A DNA stretch of 64,000 nt, taken from Foetidibacter luteolus. Lineage in GTDB: Bacteria; Bacteroidota; Bacteroidia; Chitinophagales; Chitinophagaceae. The DNA is taken from assembly GCF_009650435.1 (NCBI RefSeq), contig NZ_VVIP01000022.1:62001-126000 (forward strand), given 5' to 3'. Position 1 is the stretch's first letter. Every line of letters begins with the position of its first letter. Below the pieces are notes generated by a model. It had not been told where the DNA came from. It did no database searches and saw only the letters and a program-made list of their open reading frames with translations. Below are positions 55,084 through 62,081 of the stretch, in pieces. The translations under genes were made by a program, and so were the position numbers.

Positions 55084-55848
55084 ATGAAAATTGTAGTTAT
55101 TGGCGGCACCGGCCTTATTGGTTCAAAACTCGTTAGCAAGCTTAACCAGGCAGGGCACCAGGTAATAGCCGCATCGCCTTCATCGGGTGTAAACACGCTT
55201 ACAGGCGAGGGCCTGAAAGAGGCGCTGGATGGCGCTGATATAGTTGTAGATGTAGCCAACTCCCCTTCTTTTGAAGACAAAGCAGTGCTTGAGTTTTTCG
55301 AAACTTCCGGCCATAATTTGCTTAGCGCGGCAAAAGAGGCCGGGGTAAAGCACCACATAGCCCTTTCGGTAGTAGGTACAGCCCTGCTGCAGCAAAGCGG
55401 TTATTTTCGTGCCAAGCAGGCGCAGGAAGATATCATCAAAAAATCAGGCCTGCCGTTTACCATTGTACAGGCAACCCAGTTTTTTGAATTCCTGGGCGCT
55501 ATTGCCGCTTCGGGTGGCAGTGAAAAAACCATATACATGACACCCGCCTTTATACAGCCCATCGCCTCTGATGACGTGGTTGCGGCCCTGGCGGATGCAG
55601 TTGCCGGCCAGCCTGTAAATGGTACTATTGAAATAGCCGGACCGCAAAAATTCAGGATAGCGGATTTAATACAGCAATACCTGCTGAAAAACAACGACAA
55701 CCGCAACGTAGTGGCTGATGACAGCGCCACCTATTTTGGTGCAGCGTTAAATGAAGACACGCTTGTTCCGGCAGGCAAAGCACATACCGGCAGCATCAAT
55801 TTTGAAACCTGGTTGGCTGCCAGCAGCAAAAAGTATAATGCTTATTAA
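55084..55848 (+). CDS. NmrA-like NAD(P)-binding SDR protein
   Basis: A 254-residue atypical short-chain dehydrogenase. The N-terminal glycine motif VIGGTGLIGSKLV binds NAD(P). There is no Tyr-x-x-x-Lys of classical SDR enzymes at the usual place; YFRAKQAQEDII offers a Y-x-x-x-K-like spacing. The segments LPFTIVQATQFFEF and PIASDDVVAALADAV are characteristic of the NmrA/SDR_a5 group, which act as redox sensors or quinone/isoflavone-type reductases. Cytosolic. It is followed by a terminator shared with the tRNA on the other strand. Confidence 0.88.
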   Translation: MKIVVIGGTGLIGSKLVSKLNQAGHQVIAASPSSGVNTLTGEGLKEALDGADIVVDVANSPSFEDKAVLEFFETSGHNLLSAAKEAGVKHHIALSVVGTALLQQSGYFRAKQAQEDIIKKSGLPFTIVQATQFFEFLGAIAASGGSEKTIYMTPAFIQPIASDDVVAALADAVAGQPVNGTIEIAGPQKFRIADLIQQYLLKNNDNRNVVADDSATYFGAALNEDTLVPAGKAHTGSINFETWLAASSKKYNAY

Positions 55849-55885
55849 ACGAACTGACTTGTTAAACCTTACCTGAAATATCCCA

Positions 55886-55924
55886 ATAAAAAAGCACCTA
55901 TATGTTATATAAGTGCTTTTTATT
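55886..55924. terminator. Bidirectional terminator between the NmrA-like gene and the tRNA
   Basis: Stem AAAAAGCAC...GTGCTTTTT with inner TATAT/ATATA pairing, plus A run and T run on opposite flanks. It can end both the forward gene and the reverse tRNA transcript. Confidence 0.85.
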
Positions 55925-55926
55925 TG

Positions 55927-56000
55927 TGGGCCCACCAGGGCATGATCCTGGGACCCCCTGATTATGAGTCAGGTGCTCTAACCAACTGAGCTATAGGCCC
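55927..56000 (-). tRNA. tRNA with CAT anticodon (Met elongator or Ile2)
   Basis: The minus-strand cloverleaf has acceptor GGGCCTA/TGGGCCC, D arm with AGCTCAGTTGGTTAGAGC, anticodon arm CCTGA-CTCATAA-TCAGG (CAT at 55966-55964) and T arm CCAGG-ATCATGC-CCTGG. The discriminator is A, and CCA is not encoded. Elongator Met and lysidine-modified Ile2 tRNAs share the CTCATAA loop, so I cannot choose between them. The T loop is ATCATGC rather than the usual TTCRAxY. Confidence 0.92.
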
Positions 56001-56172
56001 TCTCTTTGCAGAGTAAAAATTTTCAAATTAACTGGTTATTAATTTGCTGTATAAAGAAAAAGCTTACCGCTTTTTCTGTTTCAGGGAGCGCAAAAATAGA
56101 AAAAATGAAACACAATCCAATACTTAATATTCAAATCATTTTACCCAGCTATTTTTAACGCAAATTATTGCC

Positions 56173-56967
56173 ATGAAAAACACGGTTTTTATTCCCCTCT
56201 TTCTTATAGCTATTATGAAAAACGTTATGGCTCAACAACAAGTACACCAGTTTGCCCGCAACAAAGTAGTGGCCCACCGTGGCGCCTGGAAGCTGAACAA
56301 CCTGCCCGAGAATTCCATCGCCTCCCTGCAGGAAGCTGTTAAGCTGGGTTGTACAGGCTCCGAATTTGATGTACACATTACTTCCGACGATTCCCTGGTG
56401 GTAAACCACGATGCGGAATATGCAGGCATGCCCATTGGCATAAGCACTTACAGCCAACTGGCCGCGGTAAAACTACCCAACGGAGAAACGATATCCACGC
56501 TGCAGCAATACCTGGCTGCCGGCCTTAAACAGGGCATTACCAAACTGGTACTGGAAATAAAACCTTCCAAGGTTAGCGGTGAACGTGCCCTTCTGTCTGC
56601 CGAAAAATCTGTGGCGCTGGTAAAAGCAATGAATGCTGATGCCTGGATGATTTACATAAGTTTTGATTATGAAGTACTAAAGAAAATACACCAGCTTCAC
56701 CCGCAGGCTGAAACGCAATACCTTAACGGTGATAAAGCGCCTGAACTATTGAAAGCCGATGGCATCAGTGGCGCTGATTACCATTATTCCGTTTTTCAAA
56801 AGCACCCGGAATGGATTGACGAAGCCAAAAAACTGGGGCTGGTCTTAAATGCGTGGACAGTAAATGACGCACCTACCATGGCCTGGCTGCTGGATAAAAA
56901 TTTTGATGCTATTACAACTAATGAACCAGAACTGTTGCTGCAACTGGTAAAAAAGCACGTAAAATAA
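56173..56967 (+). CDS. Secreted glycerophosphodiester phosphodiesterase
   Basis: A 264-residue GDPD with a signal peptide (MKNTVFIPLFLIAIMKNVMAQ). The TIM-barrel metal site is visible: VVAHRGAW (catalytic His and Arg), LPENSIASLQEAVKLG, EFDVHITSDDSLVVNHD (metal Glu/Asp and second catalytic His) and LVLEIKPS. The C-terminal strand reads VLNAWTVNDAPTMAWLL and TNEPELLLQL. It hydrolyses deacylated phospholipids such as glycerophosphocholine or glycerophosphoethanolamine to glycerol-3-phosphate in the periplasm. Monocistronic, followed by a family A repeat. Confidence 0.92.
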   Translation: MKNTVFIPLFLIAIMKNVMAQQQVHQFARNKVVAHRGAWKLNNLPENSIASLQEAVKLGCTGSEFDVHITSDDSLVVNHDAEYAGMPIGISTYSQLAAVKLPNGETISTLQQYLAAGLKQGITKLVLEIKPSKVSGERALLSAEKSVALVKAMNADAWMIYISFDYEVLKKIHQLHPQAETQYLNGDKAPELLKADGISGADYHYSVFQKHPEWIDEAKKLGLVLNAWTVNDAPTMAWLLDKNFDAITTNEPELLLQLVKKHVK

Positions 56968-56981
56968 ACAAAAAATTTTGA

Positions 56982-57095
56982 GGGGGGGGTGCCCCCAAGC
57001 TATCGCAAGGGGTCGGGCTTTCCGCTCATACTCCGGCACAAAAGCTCTGCTGCTATGTCCTCACCGGGGTATCCGCTTCAATCCCTCACCCGAAA
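56982..57095 (+). repeat. Dispersed repeat family A, copy 6
   Basis: The head GGGGTGCCCCCAAGCTATCGC matches copies 2 and 3, followed by the core GGGCTTTCCGCTCATACTCC and the tail ATCCGCTTCAATCCCTCACCC. Head TCGGG and tail CCCGA pair. The following 240 bp end in ATTC-rich low-complexity DNA (57338-57375) and show no gene. Confidence 0.85.
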
Positions 57096-57375
57096 GGCAG
57101 TTGCTGGTTGCAGCATGCTGGCCTGTTATGGCAAAAAGATTGATGAGATTTTTGTGGAGGTGAACAGCTTTGCGGCTTGTTACGCAAACTTTAATGATGA
57201 AGATACCCGAACGCCGGTTGCCGGTTTGAAGTTGGATGATGCCATTTTGAATATTTATCTCCCCTATGAACAGGATTGTAAGCTTATGACTGCAATAAGT
57301 GGGGTACCAGGCAAGTTAACGTTAACATTGATTAGCACTCAACATTCCTTGTTCCTTGTTCATTATTCAAACTCC

Positions 57376-58182
57376 TTATTCAACATTCTTCACCGGTACC
57401 CTTATTTCGGTGGTATTTACTTCCGGATCGGCAGTAAACCTTATTTCCCCACCGGTAAGCAGTATGCGGTTGTGAATATTTTTAAGGCCAAGTCCGTTGG
57501 CGCTGTAGCGCAAAGCTTCAAACTGCTGTTGGGATAACCCTCTTCCGTTATACTGTAGTTGAAAATGCACCCGGGTACTTTCCAGCCATGACGAAAGGTT
57601 AATGTAGGTGGGCTTACTATGCTTAAGTATATTGTTACAAAGCTCCTGTATAACCCGGTAAACATGAATATCCGCATCATTACCCAGGCTGTCATAACTT
57701 TCTTCCAGTTCTACATTTGTGGCCAGTGTGGAGCCTTGTGAGATCTTCTTTATAAAACTGCGGATGGCCTCGTTAAGGCCAAGGTCGTGCAGCATGCCAC
57801 CGTGCAGGTTATGGGAAATGGTACGCACTTTACTGATGGACTCTGTGAGCAGGTCAATACATTTTTCATGAGAAACCCGGCCGGCATCATCCAGCGGCTC
57901 TGTATTGATATTAAACATAAAGAGTTTGGTGGCAGATAATACGGCGCCTACATCGTCGTGCAGTTCTTCGGCCACACGTTTACGCTCGGCTTCCTCGCCG
58001 CGTATGGCAGCTTCAATCAACTGGTTCTGCTGCTGCTCCCGCAGTTGCATCATCTCCTGCCGGTAGCGGAATTTGCGCCGCTGGCTAAGGTTAAAGGAGA
58101 GCAGGAAACCTATCAGCAGAATCAACATCGCACCAATACCCACCACCACCAGGTAAATAATGTCCGGGTTTTGATCTTCCAT
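57376..58182 (-). CDS. NarL-type sensor histidine kinase (HisKA_3), orphan
   Basis: A 268-residue kinase from ATG 58182 (MEDQNPDIIY; the upstream TTG is rejected). One N-terminal membrane helix (about 9-30), a coiled linker and the HisKA_3 dimerisation domain with ERKRVAEELHDDVGA, phospho-acceptor His75. The ATPase domain shows IQELCNNILKHSKP (N box) and GLGLKNIHNRI (G box). No sensor domain of any size is present, so the signal probably comes from a partner. No response regulator gene adjoins. Upstream on the same strand lie an HTH protein and a multi-pass membrane protein that may belong to the same pathway. Confidence 0.9.
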   Translation of the reverse strand: MEDQNPDIIYLVVVGIGAMLILLIGFLLSFNLSQRRKFRYRQEMMQLREQQQNQLIEAAIRGEEAERKRVAEELHDDVGAVLSATKLFMFNINTEPLDDAGRVSHEKCIDLLTESISKVRTISHNLHGGMLHDLGLNEAIRSFIKKISQGSTLATNVELEESYDSLGNDADIHVYRVIQELCNNILKHSKPTYINLSSWLESTRVHFQLQYNGRGLSQQQFEALRYSANGLGLKNIHNRILLTGGEIRFTADPEVNTTEIRVPVKNVE

Positions 58183-58406
58183 AAAAGCTATATGCTGTTG
58201 ATACAAACCGTGGAAATGCTTGTTTTCCCGGTTATGGCGAAGTTCTGCTGTTTGAGGATTGGAAGATTAAAAAGGTGAAGAAAAATTGTGGCTTGGGGGC
58301 TAACAAAACAGCAGGCTAGTCTACTCGGATAATTTAGCATTACTGAAAGCTTCCTGAAACAATTGTGGCGTTCATGTCGATTACTCAATAAAAAAGGGCT
58401 CAAGGA

Positions 58407-58712
58407 TTATGACCATCCCATTCTTTTTTCGAACTCCTCAGAACTAACTGAATTGTCCGTAGTATTTTGTGTAATGATTAAAGCGTCGTAAAAATTAATA
58501 ACATCTTCATTTACTGACATAAGCAAGTTCATTACTTTCTCCAATTCCTCTCTTGTCCAATTTCCCCGCTGTTTTTTTGCAGCAAAACTCTGGCAACTCA
58601 TACCGATTTTATTTGCTATATATTCATCTTTATACCCACTCAATGATATCATTTCACTAATGTTAGCCTTAATCACCTTCAATTCGTCTAAAACAGTTAA
58701 CATACTGTGCAT
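58407..58712 (-). CDS. Small HTH protein, Cro/XRE-like
   Basis: A 101-residue protein of unknown role. The middle (ISLSGYKDEYIANKIGMSCQSFAAKKQRGNWTREELEKVMNLL) fits a Cro-like helix-turn-helix: helix 2 DEYIANKIG, helix 3 SCQSFAAKK, then a Trp-containing turn. The acidic C-terminal tail is unrelated to known domains. ATG 58712 (or 58703, three codons in) begins it. It lies 57 bp after the membrane protein gene and 224 bp before the kinase gene, all in one direction. It may regulate its neighbours or serve as an adaptor. Confidence 0.65.
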   Translation of the reverse strand: MHSMLTVLDELKVIKANISEMISLSGYKDEYIANKIGMSCQSFAAKKQRGNWTREELEKVMNLLMSVNEDVINFYDALIITQNTTDNSVSSEEFEKRMGWS

Positions 58713-58769
58713 TTTTATAAACCAACTAATGCAAAATATAACATTAAGCGCAGTTTTGATACACTGCTA

Positions 58770-59471
58770 TCACGCATGGGTTATTTTACTGGCAACACTT
58801 TTCTGCTTGCCATAAAAGGCATAAGCGATAAAGAGGCAGAAGACTGAAAATGTCACATTATGAACATACCACATTAATATTGCAAAGCTTTTTGCCTTTA
58901 CTATTAAAACATCGTAAAAAAGAAAGATAAAAAAATTGATCGCTTCATACACAGTAAGACCCGTAGTGATTACCAAACCCGCATCAAATTCTAAAGACAA
59001 TTCTTCCTCTTTCAATTTTGCAAGAAAAAATGACACACAATATACAAGAAGAACAAGTCCTTCAAGAGCTAACAGCTTTGAACTAATGATAAAAAAACTA
59101 TCATAAAACAGGAAAACAATTAGTACGGAGAAAAAAAATAGCATTAAAGGTATTCTTGTATTCACTCGCTTAAACTGAACTCCTATGCTATGAAAAAAAA
59201 TGATAAAAAAAGCAGTTCGAACAATTGAGTGAATATTATAGATGAAATTATTCCTGGCAAAATAAATTGGTATATTATATCCAAGCAAAAAGTTTCTAAA
59301 CTCCTGGTTATACTGCCATATAAACCCAGCTAAGGTATTAAGCAGTAAAGCTACCACCAGGTACCAACCAACAATCTTTAGATATCTTTCTGTGTAATTT
59401 CTGGTATAGTAAACTGTTAGAGGAACCAGTATTATTAGCGCTTCTGACCAACTGAGTATCTCTTTATACAT
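58770..59471 (-). CDS. Uncharacterised multi-pass membrane protein
   Basis: A 233-residue protein with about seven hydrophobic segments, the last ending near residue 222 and followed by a short basic tail (KQKSVASKITHA). Short polar loops such as KRVNTR and KLKEEELSLEFD link them. I recognise no catalytic motif. Seven helices and a location beside an HTH protein and a sensor-less histidine kinase suggest a membrane sensor module, but that is inference only. Confidence 0.65.
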   Translation of the reverse strand: MYKEILSWSEALIILVPLTVYYTRNYTERYLKIVGWYLVVALLLNTLAGFIWQYNQEFRNFLLGYNIPIYFARNNFIYNIHSIVRTAFFIIFFHSIGVQFKRVNTRIPLMLFFFSVLIVFLFYDSFFIISSKLLALEGLVLLVYCVSFFLAKLKEEELSLEFDAGLVITTGLTVYEAINFFIFLFYDVLIVKAKSFAILMWYVHNVTFSVFCLFIAYAFYGKQKSVASKITHA

Positions 59472-59505
59472 GCAATCTTAGTTAAAAACGGTTCACCTAT
59501 TTAAC

Positions 59506-60240
59506 TTAATGCACATGTCGGACTTCGTCTACTGCCTGGCTCCTGGCGGATGGGGCTGGTGCTCTATGCGGGCAGTCCGGGGGACATGGTAGCACCTCCA
59601 AATACCTTTTCTGAGCCCCAGCCGGCGCAGCGGCTTTTTGTTGGGCCTGCCCTTCCCCGGGCGTTATTACCGGCAGGTTATCCGCATCTACTTGTTCACC
59701 TTTGCGTATGGGTACCAGGTACAAAGCCGCATAACGGTTCTTATCCCTGAAGGGTATAAATATAATCGAATCAAACTGGCTGATGGGAGAACCCAAACTG
59801 TCCAGCCTTTTAAAAAAGGCTTGTATGGTATCATTCCAGAGTTCCAGGTTGGCAAAGCGGTAAGGCGGTTCAAAATCATAGTCTTTACGGCCCGGCACCG
59901 GCTTAATAAACTCCGACTCAAAAAATTGGCCATCCCTGTCTATTGGTTTGCGCCAGGCATAACTGCTAAAGTCAAATTGAAAATTGCCTTCCTTATTCTT
60001 ACCTGTATTTTGAAACTGGAAATTGAAGCTTTGAAAATCCGATGAATCCACCAACCCCAAAAATTCACGGGTGGTCATGCCCATGGTGTAAAACTGTGTT
60101 TTAGCGCCTTTGTCAGCATCCCCGTGGTCTTTGCAGGATTGCAGGCAGGCCACCAGCAAAACCAGCGCTATTAGAGTTGGTAAGGTACGGTATTGCGCAG
60201 CACGGGCCGCCTTCATTAGTTTATTTGGTTGTAGCATCAT
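59506..60240 (-). CDS. Hypothetical lipoprotein
   Basis: A 244-residue protein of unknown function. The start is chosen at ATG 60240 (MMLQPNK); ATG 60216 is an alternative, and the frame before 60240 begins with TTG. Its signal ends LVLLVACLQSC, so Cys in LVAC (lipobox) or the next Cys is lipidated. The body has a beta-rich look (FNFQFQNTGKNKEGNFQFDFSSYAWRKP). The last 60 residues are Pro/Ala-rich with two close Cys (VLPCPPDCPHRAPAP). Nothing in the neighbourhood gives a function. Confidence 0.7.
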   Translation of the reverse strand: MMLQPNKLMKAARAAQYRTLPTLIALVLLVACLQSCKDHGDADKGAKTQFYTMGMTTREFLGLVDSSDFQSFNFQFQNTGKNKEGNFQFDFSSYAWRKPIDRDGQFFESEFIKPVPGRKDYDFEPPYRFANLELWNDTIQAFFKRLDSLGSPISQFDSIIFIPFRDKNRYAALYLVPIRKGEQVDADNLPVITPGEGQAQQKAAAPAGAQKRYLEVLPCPPDCPHRAPAPSARSQAVDEVRHVH

Positions 60241-60323
60241 AACGGTGGTTTTAAGAAATGTAAAATACGGCAACCGTTTAAATATGCAAACCCCAACCCG
60301 GAATTTCCGGTTGATGACCGGTG

Positions 60324-60668
60324 TTATATTTTTTTTGATTGCTTATAGCCATTCTTCAGCAGCCATTGCAGCACTTTATCCCGCTGGTCTCCCTGTATTA
60401 TTACCTGCCCGTCTTTCACCGAGCCACCTGTACCGCAAAAGTTCTTTATTTTTTTGCCGGTGCCTTCCAGGTCTTCTTCCGTGCCAACAAACCCTTCCAC
60501 CAGGGTTACAGCCTTGCCCGCCCTGTGCCTGGTATCCAGGCGGACTTTTAGTTTCTGTTGTGCCGGTTGTAAGGTTTCCTTCGCGGCAGGCTCATCCTCC
60601 TCAAACCTAAAGTTGGGATTGGTACTGTACACAAACCCGTTACTATCTGGCTTATTTTTCTTACTCAT
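60324..60668 (-). CDS. yciH: SUI1/eIF1-like translation factor (YciH type)
   Basis: A 114-residue protein. The last 75 residues match the SUI1 fold: KLKVRLDTRHRAGKAVTLVEGFVGTEEDLEGTGKKIKNFCGTGGSVKDGQVIIQGDQ, with the basic loop TRHRAGK and the GTGGS turn. The N-terminal 40 residues are charged and probably disordered. Bacterial YciH binds the small ribosomal subunit and influences start-codon fidelity under stress. It is separated from nadC by ~100 bp of low-complexity DNA. Confidence 0.9.
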   Translation of the reverse strand: MSKKNKPDSNGFVYSTNPNFRFEEDEPAAKETLQPAQQKLKVRLDTRHRAGKAVTLVEGFVGTEEDLEGTGKKIKNFCGTGGSVKDGQVIIQGDQRDKVLQWLLKNGYKQSKKI

Positions 60669-60682
60669 GGGTTAAATATTTT

Positions 60683-60775
60683 TTTGTTCCATGTTCACTT
60701 GTTTCGTGTTCAATGTTCAGTTGTTCAAAGCTTGGTTGTCAACATGTAACATCCGAACATTAAACAATCAAACAA
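60683..60775. repeat. Low-complexity TTCA/GTTCA-rich spacer
   Basis: Repeated words GTTCA, TGTTC and AACAT (TTCACTTGTTTCGTGTTCAAT) form an irregular simple-sequence tract between nadC and the SUI1-like gene. Similar tracts lie at 927-1068 and 57338-57375. Confidence 0.5.
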
Positions 60776-61628
60776 CTACTGCTTTCAGGCTTAAATCAAG
60801 GCTGCGTGCCTGGTGTATCAACCCGCCAATGCTAACATAGTCCACACCGGTTTCCGCGTAAGCCACCAGGTTATCCTGGTTAATGCCGCCGCTGGCTTCG
60901 GTTTCAAATTCACCCTTTAATATCATTAGCGCCTCTTTAACCAGCGCAGGTGTAAAGTTATCCAGCATAATTCTTAAAACTTTGCCCTTGCCCATGCTGT
61001 ATACCGTTTGCACATCCTGCAGGCTTCTTGTTTCCACTTCTATCTTAAGGCCCGGCTTTACGTTTTGTACATATTCATAAGCTTTATTAATAGCTTTCTC
61101 CAGCCCGCCACAGTAGTCAATATGATTGTCTTTCAGCATTATCATATCATACAGCCCAAAGCGGTGGTTAACGCCGCCGCCAATGCGTACCGCTTCTTTC
61201 TCCAACAGGCGAAAATTAGGCGTAGTTTTCCTGGTATCCAACACACGGGTATGATACCCTTTTAGCATATCGGTATATTGCCGCGTTAACGTAGCAATGC
61301 CGCTCATGCGCTGCATGCAGTTAAGCACCAGTCTTTCGCAGGTAAGTATCGTATGTATCCGGGCTTCTACTTCAAAGGCTTTTTCACCGTTCAGCATGTC
61401 ATCGCCATCCTGCTTAAAAGCTGTAAACACAATGCCAGGTTCTGCCTGTTCAAAAATTTTTTGGGCCACCTCCATTCCTGCCAGCACGCCATCCTGCTTT
61501 ATTTTCAAAACAGCTTTGCCGCGTTGCTCCGGCGGTATGCAGCTTAAGGTGGAGTGGTCGCCATCGCCCACATCTTCTTTCAGCGCTTCTTTTATCAAAT
61601 GCTGCAGTTGTTCGTCAAAAGGTTTCAT
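60768..61628 (-). CDS. nadC: Nicotinate-nucleotide pyrophosphorylase (quinolinate phosphoribosyltransferase)
   Basis: A 286-residue enzyme of de novo NAD synthesis: quinolinate and PRPP give nicotinate mononucleotide, CO2 and pyrophosphate. Motifs in order are KEDVGDGDHSTLSC, ERLVLNCMQRMSGIATLT, HTRVLDTRKTTPNFRLLEKEAVRIGGGVNHRFGLYD, MLKDNHID, EVETRSL and the C-terminal EASGGINQDNLV and GVDYVSIGGL. Length is normal, cytosolic. NadA and NadB are not in the window. Confidence 0.95.
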   Translation of the reverse strand: MKPFDEQLQHLIKEALKEDVGDGDHSTLSCIPPEQRGKAVLKIKQDGVLAGMEVAQKIFEQAEPGIVFTAFKQDGDDMLNGEKAFEVEARIHTILTCERLVLNCMQRMSGIATLTRQYTDMLKGYHTRVLDTRKTTPNFRLLEKEAVRIGGGVNHRFGLYDMIMLKDNHIDYCGGLEKAINKAYEYVQNVKPGLKIEVETRSLQDVQTVYSMGKGKVLRIMLDNFTPALVKEALMILKGEFETEASGGINQDNLVAYAETGVDYVSIGGLIHQARSLDLSLKAVVV

Positions 61629-61710
61629 GCGCCAAATCTAAGGATACCTAAAACATAATGCATGGTTCATGAAGCAGATTGTTTTTATGATATGTCAGAA
61701 AAGATGAAGC

Positions 61711-61809
61711 AGGGCGCCTGCCGAAGGCACCGGGCTATCCGCTGCAAGTCCTCACCACCTCCGCTAAGGCTACGGTGGTTGCGGGCTTTCCGCTTCTATC
61801 CCTGGCGCG
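61711..61809 (+). repeat. Dispersed repeat family A, copy 7 (diverged middle)
   Basis: The head AGGGCGCCTGCCGAAGGCACC and tail CCCTGGCGC match copy 1. The middle is rearranged, with ACCACCTCCGCTAAGGC...GTGGT, and the core partly duplicated (GGGCTATCCGCT and GGGCTTTCCGCT). Confidence 0.7.
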
Positions 61810-61931
61810 GGGGTGACACAGGCTGTTTCTTCGAGACAGTCTATATGATAAAACGGTACCAGAAGTAGCCTTCGACAGGCTCAGGCTGACATCCGTGTTC
61901 TATTGTTAAGAAGGGGCAAACCCTACGCTTA

Positions 61932-62018
61932 AATGTTGCCATGAAAAATCAACTGTACACGCTGTGCGACGCAACAGGCGATCCCATGAAATACCGTCTG
62001 CCGGGTCCATAAAAAATA
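61932..62018 (+). repeat. Dispersed repeat family B copy
   Basis: It contains CGCTGTGCGACGCAACAGGCG and CTGCCGGGTCCATAAAAAATA. Its right end runs directly into the terminator hairpin of the TonB receptor gene. Confidence 0.7.
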
Positions 62019-62067
62019 CCCGTATTAAAAAAGGATTTGCGTTTCGCAAATCCTTTTTTAATACGGG
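62019..62067 (-). terminator. 23-bp hairpin, terminator of the TonB receptor gene
   Basis: A perfect 23-bp stem (62019-62041 with 62045-62067) with loop TTT: GGATTTGCG/CGCAAATCC inside CCCGTATTAAAAAA/TTTTTTAATACGGG. The stop codon of the receptor is 15 bp away. Confidence 0.85.
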
Positions 62068-62081
62068 CTAAACAAATATGC

